From positions 32,732-96,731 of the forward strand of contig JAKIUY010000002.1 in assembly GCA_021647315.1 (NCBI GenBank): a DNA stretch of 64,000 bases, in the 5' to 3' direction. The notes below the pieces were generated by a model. It was given only the letters and a program-made list of their open reading frames with translations. It was not told the DNA's origin and did not search any database. Position 1 is the stretch's first letter; every line of letters starts with the position of its first letter. Shown here one piece after another: positions 53,120-62,135 of the stretch. The DNA comes from Victivallaceae bacterium. Lineage in GTDB: Bacteria; Verrucomicrobiota; Lentisphaeria; Victivallales; Victivallaceae. Made by a program: the position numbers and the translations under genes.

Positions 53120-54232
53120 ATGCAGAAAAGAATGCTTGGTAATACTGAAATGGAACTGTCTCTGATTGGTTTCGGCGGGTTTCATCTGGTTGAAACACCG
53201 CAGTCACAGGTCAATGAACTGTTAAACAAATATCTTGACCGCGGCGGTAACTATATCGAAACCGCGGCTCAATACGGTAATACGATGTCCGAGTCTAAAA
53301 TTGGCCGTGCAGTAAGTTCACGTCGTGATGAGTTTTTTCTCGCCACAAAATGTCTTGAACGAACTCGTGACAAAGCTGCCGAATCAATCGACCACAGCCT
53401 GAAAAACCTGAACACCGATCACCTTGACATTATCTTTATGCATGGCGTACAGAGTATTGACATCTCTGAAACAATTCTGGCACCGGGCGGGGCAATGGAA
53501 GCGGCACTGGAAGCCCAGCGCCAAGGCAAAGTCAAATATATTGGATTAACCGGACACGGTCAGCCTACGGGTCTGATTCATGCAATTAAAAACTATCCCT
53601 ATGATGTGCTGATGACCGGAATCAACTATTATGACCGATTTAATTTCCCGGATGTCGAAACAATATTATTACCGGAATGCCAAAAACGCGGCATTAGTCT
53701 GCTGGGCATGAAAGCCATTGGCGACGGTTATCTATATCGTTCAGTGAAAACCGCAATCAGATACACTTTGAGTCAACCGATCAGCTCTTTAGTGCTTGGT
53801 ATCAATCGGAACGAATATCTGGAAGAGGATTTAGCCATCGTGGATAAATTTGAACCGATGAGCCAAAGCGAACAGGAAAAACTGTTTTCCGATGCCCTGG
53901 AACTGGGTCGTTATGTCTGCCGGCAATGCGGTAAATGCAGCAATGTTGCCGAGTTTGATCCAGCAGAAATATTTTTACTGGAAGGACTATACGACCGGCA
54001 AATGGTAGATGGATATATTTCTGATCCCGCTCACTATGCCTTGACCGAACGACTCAAGCACTGGTTTGGACATAAAGATCAGGCACTGGCAAAATATCGA
54101 AAAAGTTCAGTCAAAATCAACCCTGAAAAAGATTATCGACACTTGAATTCATACTGTCCTTATGGCATTGATATTGACCGGAAACTGAAACTTGTACACC
54201 ACAAGCTGTGCGATGATGATTTTATTTTTTAG
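53120..54232 (+). CDS. Aldo/keto reductase with C-terminal Fe-S cysteines
   Basis: 370 residues. The N-terminal 270 residues are an aldo/keto reductase barrel: RMLGNTEMELSLIGFGGFHL, NYIETAAQYGN (Glu in place of the usual catalytic Asp, Tyr kept), FLATKC (Lys) and DIIFMHGVQS (His). The C-terminus has YVCRQCGKCSN and HLNSYCPYGIDI, four Cys that suggest a 4Fe-4S cluster as in a common subfamily of these proteins. AAGGAATCTT precedes the ATG. It is followed by an unrelated secreted-protein gene. Substrate unknown. Confidence 0.85.
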   Translation: MQKRMLGNTEMELSLIGFGGFHLVETPQSQVNELLNKYLDRGGNYIETAAQYGNTMSESKIGRAVSSRRDEFFLATKCLERTRDKAAESIDHSLKNLNTDHLDIIFMHGVQSIDISETILAPGGAMEAALEAQRQGKVKYIGLTGHGQPTGLIHAIKNYPYDVLMTGINYYDRFNFPDVETILLPECQKRGISLLGMKAIGDGYLYRSVKTAIRYTLSQPISSLVLGINRNEYLEEDLAIVDKFEPMSQSEQEKLFSDALELGRYVCRQCGKCSNVAEFDPAEIFLLEGLYDRQMVDGYISDPAHYALTERLKHWFGHKDQALAKYRKSSVKINPEKDYRHLNSYCPYGIDIDRKLKLVHHKLCDDDFIF

Positions 54233-54341
54233 CAGTAAGATTGAAATTATTGAATGAAACCGGTTGACTAAAACGTTTATCGCTGTAAAATATACCTGTT
54301 AAAGTATTTTTCATTAACCTAAACAAAGCGGAGATAGAATA

Positions 54342-55178
54342 ATGAGTAAAAAATTAATAGTTGGACTTATGGCTGTCGGCACCCTTTGCGGTTCAGTTTT
54401 TGCCGGGGAAAATTTATTAACCAACAGCAGTGCAGCTGATGGAGTAAAGAACTGGCAAGGCGGTGTAAAAATTGCCGATGGCGGTAAAGACCAAGCCTGC
54501 TTTTTAGTTGATGGCTCAAAAAAAATAGTCTCAAAACAACTAATTGAAATCGATCCGACCGCAACCTATAAACTCACCGGTTCATTCAAATCCGGCAGCG
54601 ACAAACCAAACCAGATTTATTTTGGACTGGCGCTATATGATAAAAACAAACATTTTATTAATGCGACCAGTGTAACGCCTGTTGCCGATAGCGCAACTGT
54701 TCTAGTTGCTCCTGCCAACAAAGGCGATAAAATCATAAAGGTCAAATCAGTCAAAAACTGGGAATCGGTTTTAAAGAAAAAACGCCTGTTAATTGCCTTT
54801 GACATTGATGACAGCGGAGCATATAGCGACCTCCCAAATCATAAATTCAGTAATTCTGTGACCAAACTGGAAGAAAAAAATGGAACCTGGGAAGCAACCT
54901 TAAAAACTCCACTGAATTTTTCTTTTCCTGCGAACACAAAGGTAAGAGCACAGTTAAAATGCGGACATTTAATGTATGCTGTAACATTAAAAAAACATCT
55001 GGATAAATGGACAGCATTAAGCAACACAATTGCTCCAGCCAAAAAATCAGGTTCACAGAGTGCCACCATGTGGCACGGTACCAGTTTTGTTAAAATACTG
55101 CTCCTTGCCAACTGGGGACAGAAAGACGGTGAAGTATTGCTGATTAAAGATATTAAACTGGAAAAAGTTGAGAAATAA
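54342..55178 (+). CDS. Secreted carbohydrate-binding-like protein
   Basis: 278 residues. Signal peptide (KKLIVGLMAVGTLCGSVFAG), then a beta-sandwich resembling the CenC/CBM4_9 type: GENLLTNSSAADGVKNWQGG, EIDPTATYKLTGSFKSGSDK, IYFGLALYDKNKHFINATS and a final EVLLIKDIKLEKVE strand. There is no catalytic domain. The ENLLTN opening resembles the NLLKN modules of the frameshifted gene at 17338. It ends 3 bp before the ketoacyl synthase gene, an unexpected pairing. Confidence 0.65.
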   Translation: MSKKLIVGLMAVGTLCGSVFAGENLLTNSSAADGVKNWQGGVKIADGGKDQACFLVDGSKKIVSKQLIEIDPTATYKLTGSFKSGSDKPNQIYFGLALYDKNKHFINATSVTPVADSATVLVAPANKGDKIIKVKSVKNWESVLKKKRLLIAFDIDDSGAYSDLPNHKFSNSVTKLEEKNGTWEATLKTPLNFSFPANTKVRAQLKCGHLMYAVTLKKHLDKWTALSNTIAPAKKSGSQSATMWHGTSFVKILLLANWGQKDGEVLLIKDIKLEKVEK

Positions 55179-55181
55179 TTA

Positions 55182-56411
55182 ATGAGAGAACGTATTGTAA
55201 TTACCGGAATAGGGTTAACCGCGCCGAATGGTAATGACCTGCAGGAATTCCGGCATAATCTGATGCATGGGATTTCAGGCATTGCGCACCATGATATTCG
55301 CTATATCGGCAAAGCACCGGCTGGCATGTGTAATTTTGATGCGACAAAATATCAGAACCGCCGGGATATCCGTAACGGCACCCGCGCCGGATCTATCTCA
55401 ATCTACTGTTCAAGTGAAGCCCTAAACGATGCTGGCATCGACCTGAACAGCAGTAATCCGGCTCGAATGGGCGTTTTTATCGGCACTACCGAGCACGGTA
55501 ATGTTGAAACTGAAAATGAAATATATAATGTCAGCCAGTTTGACTATGACCTGAAATATTGGAGTCATCACCACAACCCACGCACTGTAGCCAATAATCC
55601 TGCTGGCGAAACAACCATAAATCTCGGCATCACTGGTCCGCACTGCTGTATCGGTGCCGCCTGTGCCGCTGGCAATTGCGGTGTTATCTATGGAGTTCAA
55701 CAGCTCTTGCTAGGTGAAGTGGATCTTGCCATCGCCGGTGGAGTTTCAGAAAGCACCGGCACCTTCGGTATTTTTGCCGGTTTCCAAAGCCAGGGAGCAC
55801 TCGCGACGAACGAAGATCCTACCAAAGCCAGCCGACCTATGGATGTTGACCGTAACGGCATTGTCATCGCTGAAGGTGGAGCTATTTTTATCCTTGAACG
55901 TCTCAGTGATGCCCAAAAACGCGGAGCTAAAATCTATGCTGAAATTGCTGGCTATGCCATGAATTCAGATGCGACAAATCCGGTACTGCCGAATGCGGAA
56001 CGTCAGCAGGAATGTTTTATCAAAGGGATTAGCCATGCCGGTATAACTCTGGAAGACATCGACATTGTCAACACCCATGCCACCGGCACAAAAATGGGGG
56101 ATGAACAGGAGTGTCTAGCACTGCGCAACACCTTTGCTAATGCGACATCAGTTCCGACATTCAATAACACCAAAGGTTTCATTGGTCACACCATGGGAGC
56201 CGCCGGTGTCCTTGAATTAGCGGGCAACCTACCTGCATTTGAAGACAACATAGTTCATCCATGCCTAAATCTCGACAAACTGGATTCAGCCTGTGAACTA
56301 CCGGGTGAAATCGCCACGCAGCCGCTGCAACGCGACAAAGTCGAATATATCGCCAATAGTTCATTCGGTATGCTCGGCAATAACTCCATGCTGGTCGTTA
56401 AGAAATATTAA
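55182..56411 (+). CDS. Beta-ketoacyl-ACP synthase, KAS II-like
   Basis: A 409-residue condensing enzyme of fatty-acid or related acyl-chain synthesis. The nucleophile is Cys161 in CIGAACAAGNCGVIYG. The two catalytic His are in VNTHATGTKMGDE and TKGFIGHTMGAAGVLE, and the Lys is just before the latter. ERIVITGIGLTAPNGNDLQE and the SRPMDVDRNGIVIAEGGAIF loop are typical of FabF. There are no other fatty-acid genes nearby (no acpP or fabG), and it starts 3 bp after a secreted-protein gene, so it may be a specialised synthase rather than the housekeeping FabF. Confidence 0.88.
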   Translation: MRERIVITGIGLTAPNGNDLQEFRHNLMHGISGIAHHDIRYIGKAPAGMCNFDATKYQNRRDIRNGTRAGSISIYCSSEALNDAGIDLNSSNPARMGVFIGTTEHGNVETENEIYNVSQFDYDLKYWSHHHNPRTVANNPAGETTINLGITGPHCCIGAACAAGNCGVIYGVQQLLLGEVDLAIAGGVSESTGTFGIFAGFQSQGALATNEDPTKASRPMDVDRNGIVIAEGGAIFILERLSDAQKRGAKIYAEIAGYAMNSDATNPVLPNAERQQECFIKGISHAGITLEDIDIVNTHATGTKMGDEQECLALRNTFANATSVPTFNNTKGFIGHTMGAAGVLELAGNLPAFEDNIVHPCLNLDKLDSACELPGEIATQPLQRDKVEYIANSSFGMLGNNSMLVVKKY

Positions 56412-56805
56412 TCTTGAAATTTCAGAGCCTGTATCATAATAAAGGGATTCAGTCACAGATGATATGTTGAAACAAAATATCATGTGAAATAGAATTTAGA
56501 TTTAAACCTTGACAAGTCATTGAACGTAATGCCTCACTTTAACTTTATGGTGCTAGTAATAATGCACCTTTAACTCATATTTCAACATATGACTATAATA
56601 GTCCTCATTTGTAAGCACTCGGTGGATACAACATTCAAAGAGAACAAATAAGGATTGAAACGATTCCGTGAAATGGGTCGTTTCAATTCTTTTCGTTCGT
56701 ATAAGCTGCGGTGGAGTCGGTGAGGAAGGTTATTATGGGTATTGATTGGTCTGGTCTATACTGTTCAATGCCGTCTTTGCTTTATTTTGCCGGACAGCGT
56801 GTTTA
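56412..56805. other. Non-coding region downstream of the ketoacyl synthase
   Basis: I see no gene. AAATAAGGATTGAAACGATTCC near 56645 and CGTTTCAATTCTTTTCG near 56679 form an imperfect hairpin (GAAACGA...TCGTTTC) that may terminate transcription. Confidence 0.35.
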
Positions 56806-56894
56806 ATACACAAGTGCATTCTTTTAGCTAGTTTTCTGTGCGTTATTAAACTCAACTGCGCAGCTCTTTAATAGCTTTTAGATCGCAAAACGGT
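56806..56894 (-). repeat. Dispersed repeat, family R1, copy C
   Basis: Inverted relative to copies A and B. Read on the minus strand it matches ACCGTTTTGCGATCTAAAAG, AGAGCTGCGCAGTTGAG and AGAATGCACTTGTGTAT over exactly the same 89-bp span, with about eight changes concentrated in the middle. The ends are therefore better conserved than the centre. Confidence 0.85.
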
Positions 56895-57076
56895 TTAAAA
56901 ATATAATTCTCTCAAAAAATCATCGTAAAATATCTCATTGAACCTCTGTTTTGAACCATGGAAAAGTCTTTTTTTAGTAATTTGGTAATAGGGAGCCATA
57001 CCTCATTCCGAGGCCGGAATGAGGATTTGTAAAATTTATGCTGATTTTATTCAATGCATAAATGATATAGTATCAT

Positions 57077-57142
57077 GTTGAAGTACAGACTTTAGTCTGC
57101 TTTTTGAGCTAGAATCTGGCAGGCTAAAGCCTGTACTCCAAC
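57077..57142. repeat. 66-bp palindromic repeat
   Basis: GTTGAAGTACAGACTTTAGT at 57077 is inverted as GCTAAAGCCTGTACTCCAAC ending at 57142. This is a REP-like unit of about 24-bp arms around a short TTTTTGAGCTAGAATCTG centre. It lies between R1 copy C and R4 copy 2 in a repeat-dense stretch. Confidence 0.65.
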
Positions 57143-57156
57143 AAAAGATGCCATTT

Positions 57157-57250
57157 GCAAAGAATTTTCCTTGAAATTAATACAAACGGAGCGAAGAAAA
57201 GCCTTTAATTTCCGCGATGCGGAAAATAAAGGCTTTTCGAGTACCGTCTA
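57157..57250. repeat. Hairpin-forming dispersed repeat, family R4, copy 2; possible lysS terminator
   Basis: The stem is 57197-57215 with 57219-57237 (AAAAGCCTTT and AAAGGCTTTT outer arms, TTTCCGC and GCGGAAA inner arms), 18 of 19 bases paired around GAT. It ends 1 bp before the lysS stop codon on the minus strand. With the TTTTC that follows on that strand it could terminate lysS. It matches copy 1 at 51609-51702. Confidence 0.75.
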
Positions 57251-57251
57251 A

Positions 57252-58748
57252 CTACTTTTTGGGGCGCATCTGCGGAAACAAGACTACATCACGGATTGAT
57301 TCGGCTCCGGTCAGCATCATCACCAGACGGTCAATACCGATTCCCATACCACCGGCTGGTGGCATACCGTGTTCCATAGCAATCAGGAAATCTTCATCGA
57401 CTTTATCTGCAACTTCGTCACCTTCCTCTTTTTCCCGTTCAAACTGCTCCATAAAACGACGACGCTGTTCAATCGGATCATTAAGTTCAGAATATCCCGG
57501 GGCAATTTCCTGACCGTTAATTTCCAGTTCGAAAACATCGACCAATGATGGATCATCGTCACAGGCTTTTGCCAACGGCACCAGTTCAGCCGGCATCCGG
57601 GTAACAAAAGTCGGCTGAATAAGTGTCGTCTCAATCAGTTTTTCGTAAACTTCGTTGGTAACTTCAAATTCAGGCATTGACTCATCAACCTTAAGACCTA
57701 ATTCTTTAGCGCGCGCAACGCGATCAGCAAATGGAATGTCAAACCAGTCACTGCCGGCTTTTTCTTTGACTAAGTCACGATACGGGGTCTGTTTCCATGG
57801 CCGGGTTAGATCAATAACTTTGCCATTGCCATGCTCGATCTGCAAAGTACCGAAAACATTCATTGCCACCGTTGTCACCATCTCTTCAATCAGTTCCATC
57901 ATACTCCGGCAATCACCGTAGGCCTGATAAATTTCAATCATGGTAAATTCAGGATTATGGCGGCGTGACATACCTTCATTACGGAAATTGCGGTTTAGCT
58001 CATAAACCTTTTCAAATCCACCAACCAATAGACGTTTAAGATAAAGTTCAGGTGCTATCCGCATATACATCGGACAGTTCAGGGCTTCATAAAATGTTTT
58101 AAACGGATTAGCGGCGGCACCACCGGCCATCGGCTGAATCATTGGAGTTTCAACTTCAAGAAAATCTTTATTTTCGAGATAACGGCGCATTTCGCGAATA
58201 ATCTGAAAGCGTTTCAGGAAAACATTACGGCTATCATCGCTCATAATCAGATCAAGATAACGTTGACGGTAACGTTGTTCAATATTAGTCAAGCCATGGA
58301 ATTTTTCCGGCAATGAGCGCATAGATTTACTTAATAATTTATATTCTTTAGCTTTGATGGTTAATTCACCCATTTTGGTGATAAACAAGATGCCATTAAT
58401 GCCGATAATATCACCGATATCAAGTTTTTTAAAACTCTTAAATTCATCGACACCAATGATCTTTTTACTGACAAAAAGCTGCATTCTACCGGAACTGTCT
58501 TTCAGGTCAGCAAAGATGGCATTGCCCATTACCCGCATTGCCATCAATCTGCCTGCGGCAATCGCCGGCTGTTCAGCCTCATCATCTTTGCGATACGCAT
58601 TACGGAGTGTCTCTACCATTACTGCATTATCAAAACGTTCACCGAAAGGAGCAACGCCAGTTTCCTGAAGTTCTTCAACTTTACGCATCCGCTGCGAAAA
58701 AATATCTTCCGGTGTCACCTGTTGCGGTTTATTATTATCTGAACCCAT
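57252..58748 (-). CDS. lysS: Lysyl-tRNA synthetase (class II)
   Basis: 498 residues from the ATG at 58748, chosen because GGAGAATATATA precedes it; the longer open frame lacks such a site. The N-terminal OB-fold anticodon domain includes AIAAGRLMAMRVMGNAIFAD. Class II motifs follow: FLEVETPMIQPMAGGAAANP (motif 2 region begins MYMRIAPELYLKRLLVGGFE), NEGMSRRHNPEFTMIEIYQA and motif 3 GMPPAGGMGIGIDRLVMMLT. It ends FPQMRPKK, as usual. Monocistronic, with a hairpin repeat at the 3' end. Confidence 0.96.
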   Translation of the reverse strand: MGSDNNKPQQVTPEDIFSQRMRKVEELQETGVAPFGERFDNAVMVETLRNAYRKDDEAEQPAIAAGRLMAMRVMGNAIFADLKDSSGRMQLFVSKKIIGVDEFKSFKKLDIGDIIGINGILFITKMGELTIKAKEYKLLSKSMRSLPEKFHGLTNIEQRYRQRYLDLIMSDDSRNVFLKRFQIIREMRRYLENKDFLEVETPMIQPMAGGAAANPFKTFYEALNCPMYMRIAPELYLKRLLVGGFEKVYELNRNFRNEGMSRRHNPEFTMIEIYQAYGDCRSMMELIEEMVTTVAMNVFGTLQIEHGNGKVIDLTRPWKQTPYRDLVKEKAGSDWFDIPFADRVARAKELGLKVDESMPEFEVTNEVYEKLIETTLIQPTFVTRMPAELVPLAKACDDDPSLVDVFELEINGQEIAPGYSELNDPIEQRRRFMEQFEREKEEGDEVADKVDEDFLIAMEHGMPPAGGMGIGIDRLVMMLTGAESIRDVVLFPQMRPKK

Positions 58749-58787
58749 TATATATTCTCCAAAATTATAGTATATTTTACAAATCAA

Positions 58788-58920
58788 AACAGACATTAGT
58801 CTGAACTAAACCGCTTCAAACTCCGCAACTATCGTTGCTACGGAAGCGGATATGTAAATAAAATGTTATTTCGTCTTTCGTTATACTAAAGTATCAAAAA
58901 TAACAAAATATTATTAGTAA
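58788..58920 (+). repeat. 133-bp dispersed repeat, family R3, copy 2
   Basis: Aligns end to end with 7441-7574: AACAGAC, CCGCTTCAAACTCCGCAAC, GTTGCTACGGAAGCGG, CTTCGTCTTTCG, AAAATATTATTAGTAA. The CCGCTTC/GAAGCGG and GCAAC/GTTGC stems are both intact here. It sits directly upstream of lysS, in its promoter region. Confidence 0.7.
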
Positions 58921-59060
58921 CCTAAACAATAATCCATATCATGATGATTGGCAAGGCTTAAACCGAATTATCCTAATGAAAAACTGATATTAAAAATCAT
59001 GCAAACTTGCGGTAACTATTTGAAAAAGCATGTTTTACAGTATATCATAAGGCACTATGA

Positions 59061-59066
59061 TATAAT
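59061..59066 (+). promoter_or_regulatory. Likely extended -10 promoter for the HPr gene
   Basis: TATGATATAAT carries TG one base before TATAAT at 59061-59066. It is 27 bases before the ATG, leaving a leader of about 20 nt with GGAA. No good -35 is found at 17 bp, which fits an extended -10 type. Confidence 0.4.
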
Positions 59067-59092
59067 TAATCTATTTCTATGGAATCATCAGC

Positions 59093-59380
59093 ATGCTAGA
59101 AAAAGCGGTTACAATTAAAAATTCAGCTGGCATTCACTGTCGACCATCCAGCGAAATACTTAATGCAGTCAACGATTTCCCGGACTGTGAGTTCTTTGTT
59201 ATTACCGACGACGGGGAAGAGACAGAATTGAACAGCATTCTCGCCCTGATTTCTCTCGGCCTTCATCGAGGCGACCAGGCAACGGTCAAAGTTGAAGGTG
59301 ACGATGACAGCGAAGAAAGTGAAGCCCTCGAAATAATTGCTGAGCTATTTGAAAAACATTTTGATTTCCCGCAGAAATAA
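59093..59380 (+). CDS. HPr-family phosphocarrier protein
   Basis: 95 residues. AGIHCRPSSEI carries the phosphorylated His15, and ELNSILALISLGLHRGD matches the regulatory Ser46 region with Ser at 48. The C-terminal EALEIIAELFEKHF helix is typical. No enzyme I, EIIA or HPr kinase gene is adjacent. In PVC bacteria such proteins often act in regulation rather than sugar import; that is inference. His15 is followed by Cys, where Ala or Thr is more usual. Confidence 0.88.
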   Translation: MLEKAVTIKNSAGIHCRPSSEILNAVNDFPDCEFFVITDDGEETELNSILALISLGLHRGDQATVKVEGDDDSEESEALEIIAELFEKHFDFPQK

Positions 59381-59806
59381 AGTTTCAAGCCGCATCTACG
59401 AGTTGATTTGATAAAGCGGACCTTATGGACCGAGTGTACACTATAGACAAAAAAATATAGTAACCCACAGACAGCAAGCAAAAACTTGCCCTAATCTTAT
59501 AATTCCAAGTTGTAGAATCATTCATCTCCAGTATATTATCTGACATTGTTAAATTACTTAACAAAGTCAATTTAAATATAACCGGCTTTGCCGGAATTAA
59601 TAAAAACAAAAAACGTTAGTCACGAATAAAAAAAACAGAACTTTCAGCCGCAAATGCGCAAATTTATAAATTAGTGCATTAGTGGCTAAAATACAATTTC
59701 CATTAGGCTAAAATAATTTTATCTCAAGCAGATACTTGTTTAATGTAAAACATTAACTTTTATTTTTATATGTGAGCATAAACGGTCAGACAGACTAATT
59801 AAAAAA
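59381..59806. other. Intergenic region between HPr and the nagA-like gene
   Basis: There is no gene. AACCGGCTTTGCCGG followed by AATTAATAAAAA at about 59579-59604 forms a CCGG-stem hairpin and resembles the sequence after the 25327 stop (ACCTGATTTGCCGAAATTAA). A degraded repeat-like stretch (CGAATAAAAA, GCGCAAATTTATAAATTAG) spans 59620-59700. Confidence 0.35.
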
Positions 59807-59825
59807 CTACCCATAATGGGTATAT
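59807..59825 (+). promoter_or_regulatory. TACCC-GGGTATA palindrome upstream of the nagA-like gene
   Basis: CTACCCATAATGGGTATAT ends 13 bases before the start codon. It includes the perfect 15-bp palindrome TACCCATAATGGGTA, the cleanest of the three copies in the window. This close to the start it would either overlap the -10 box or lie in the leader. Confidence 0.45.
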
Positions 59826-59837
59826 ATGAGGTACAGT

Positions 59838-60821
59838 ATGAATTCATTCCCCGGATTTATTGATTTACAGGTCAACGGTTTTCTAACGATTGATTTTTCA
59901 TCTCCAGAATTAACCCTGGAAGAGATTATAAGGGTCGCTAATGGTCTGCGTAAACGCGGTACAATTGGTTTTCTGGCAACAATTATCACCAGCGCGCCTG
60001 AAACTTACGAACGTAATCTGCCGTTATTAGTAACAGCAATGAAAGCAGAAGCAACGCAAGGCGTAATTTTGGGAATTCACGCAGAAGGACCTTTTCTCAG
60101 CAGTAAACCCGGTGCGGTCGGGGCTCATAATCCTGTTTGGGTAAAACAACCTGATATTGAGTTTTTCAAACAGATGCAGGCATGGGCTGAAGGAAATATT
60201 AAAATATTAACCATTGCGGCCGAAACTGAAAGCGCAGTCGAACTGACAAAATACGCGACAGACAACGGAGTAGCGGTTTCGCTCGGCCATCAACTGGCAA
60301 CAAAAGATGACCTAAAGCGTTGCGCTGATGCCGGAGCAAAATTAATTACTCATCTCGGGAATGGCATGCCGAATGAAGTAAACCGTCACACCAATCCTCT
60401 GATCGATGGCTTAGCTGAAGACGCACTGACAGGAATGATTATTACCGACGGACACCATCTCCCCCCTTCCCTGATAAAAATCATTCTCAGAACCAAAGGG
60501 ACAGATAAAGTTATTATTACCAGTGATGCTTCATCGCTGGCTGGAATGCCTCCAGGAAAATATTATGCGATGGGCAATGACGTAGTGATCGAAGAATCCG
60601 GGTTACTGCATAATCCATCAAAACAGTGCCTGGTCGGCTCTTCCGCGACAATGTTACAATGCGTAAATCATCTAGCCTCTCTCGATTTAGTTGCACCGGA
60701 AGATATTATTAAAATGGGTTTTACGAATCCCTTGAAAATGATTAATATTGACCAGAGTGCACTGAATGCAGGCAATGGCTACAGATTTGATGAGCAAAGC
60801 AAACAGTTTGTCAGCTGTTAA
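59838..60821 (+). CDS. N-acetylglucosamine-6-phosphate deacetylase-like protein, short form
   Basis: 327 residues from the ATG at 59838, six bases after GAGG; an ATG 12 bases earlier contains that site. Motifs follow the NagA order: PGFIDLQVNGF, LGIHAEGPFLSSKPGAVGAH (metal Glu), VSLGHQLA (His), THLGNGMPN (His), ITDGHHLPP and TSDASSLAGMPPG (catalytic Asp). It lacks the roughly 50-residue N-terminal beta domain of E. coli NagA and has a shortened C-terminus. No nagB is nearby. Deacetylation of GlcNAc-6-P or a related amino sugar is likely. Confidence 0.82.
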   Translation: MNSFPGFIDLQVNGFLTIDFSSPELTLEEIIRVANGLRKRGTIGFLATIITSAPETYERNLPLLVTAMKAEATQGVILGIHAEGPFLSSKPGAVGAHNPVWVKQPDIEFFKQMQAWAEGNIKILTIAAETESAVELTKYATDNGVAVSLGHQLATKDDLKRCADAGAKLITHLGNGMPNEVNRHTNPLIDGLAEDALTGMIITDGHHLPPSLIKIILRTKGTDKVIITSDASSLAGMPPGKYYAMGNDVVIEESGLLHNPSKQCLVGSSATMLQCVNHLASLDLVAPEDIIKMGFTNPLKMINIDQSALNAGNGYRFDEQSKQFVSC

Positions 60822-60884
60822 TCATAACTAAAGCACTGGGCTACGATTTAGTCATCACTCCGTGATTATTTCGAGAACAAAACA

Positions 60885-62057
60885 CTACTTATCAGCTGTC
60901 ACAAACTTTATGCAACAGTCAGCGGCAGTGGCACTGGCATTTTCACTGCCAGCTTGCAATAACTCTTTTACATGATTAATATCGGCAATAACTTTACTGC
61001 GTCCTGCGCCATCCGGTAAAATATTTTCCATTGCCGGCACCATAGCTTCTGTGGTCACCTGAAACTGCATGAATTCTTTGAATACCTCTTTATCTGCGAT
61101 AATATTAGCCATAGTAAAATAGCCGCGGTAGAGCGTCACCAGCATTCTGGCGATCATGAATGTCAGTGGATTCATTCGATAACAGACCACCAATGGCAGT
61201 CCGGCAATAGCACATTCAACCGTCACTGTTCCGGAAGCCGCTAATCCAGCCGTTGCGGCCTGCTGCCATTTAACGGTATCTCCACAAGTAAGTTCAATAT
61301 TTGGCAGGTCAGGATATTTGCTACGATAATCCGATAGCAATAGATCAACTTTATGGTAGATACGCTCACGAGGTGTAGAAAGGACAAATTTCAGTTGCGG
61401 ATGTTTTTTATACAGTTCACTAACTGTATCCAGCATCGGCGGCAGAAGTGATTCAATTTCATGCGTTCTACTGCCGGGCAGCAACAATACTGTATCATCT
61501 GAACGTTTAATCGAGCTATCAGTACGTTCGTTAATAATATCCACCAGTGGATGACCGACAAACTCAACATCAAGCACCGTCTCCTGGTAAGTCTCAGTCT
61601 CGAATGGAAATATAACCATCATTTTGCTACAATATTCAGCAAGTTTTGGTATGCGGTGTTTTCCCCATGACCAGACTTGAGGACTGACATACCAAATAAC
61701 CGGAATACTATTTTTATAAAGTCGTTTGGCAAACCGCAGATTAAATCCGGGATAATCAATCAGCACCACAGCATCCGGGCGCTCTTTTTTTGCCTGTTTA
61801 AGTAATTTTAAAAATATCCCGATAAAGGTAAAAATCTGTTTAAAAACTTCAATAAAGCCGACCACCCCAAGTTCAGTCGAGTCAACCATGATATCCATGT
61901 CAGTTTCCTGCATCTGCGGCCCACCCATACCGGCAAGTCGGACAGTCTTATTCTGAGCGGCAAACTTCTGCTTGAGCTCCCGCGCCAGTCTGGCACCATA
62001 CATATCTCCGGATGCTTCGCCGGAAATGATCCAAATATTATAATCAGTTTTATTCAT
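60885..62057 (-). CDS. lpxB: Lipid-A-disaccharide synthase
   Basis: A 390-residue GT19 enzyme joining lipid X and UDP-diacylglucosamine in lipid A synthesis, associated with the inner membrane. IWIISGEASGDMYGARLARE, MGGPQMQE, GVVGFIEVFK, VVLIDYPGFNLRFAKRLYK, WYVSPQVWSWGKHRI, VGHPLVD and LPGSRTHEIESLLPPML are family motifs, and SGTVTVECAIAGLPLVVCYR is the donor-site segment. It shows that the organism makes lipid A. A TPR lipoprotein gene precedes it on the same strand by 78 bp. Confidence 0.95.
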   Translation of the reverse strand: MNKTDYNIWIISGEASGDMYGARLARELKQKFAAQNKTVRLAGMGGPQMQETDMDIMVDSTELGVVGFIEVFKQIFTFIGIFLKLLKQAKKERPDAVVLIDYPGFNLRFAKRLYKNSIPVIWYVSPQVWSWGKHRIPKLAEYCSKMMVIFPFETETYQETVLDVEFVGHPLVDIINERTDSSIKRSDDTVLLLPGSRTHEIESLLPPMLDTVSELYKKHPQLKFVLSTPRERIYHKVDLLLSDYRSKYPDLPNIELTCGDTVKWQQAATAGLAASGTVTVECAIAGLPLVVCYRMNPLTFMIARMLVTLYRGYFTMANIIADKEVFKEFMQFQVTTEAMVPAMENILPDGAGRSKVIADINHVKELLQAGSENASATAADCCIKFVTADK

Positions 62058-62135
62058 AAAAAATATACCGTGACAAGTAGGTTTCAGTTTAAAATTCGGC
62101 TCAAATTAAATCATGCTTATTATAAACCGGCAAGC

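Noticed and set aside
59826..59837. Upstream ATG for the nagA-like gene
   Set aside because: The GAGG binding site lies inside these codons and serves the ATG at 59838.
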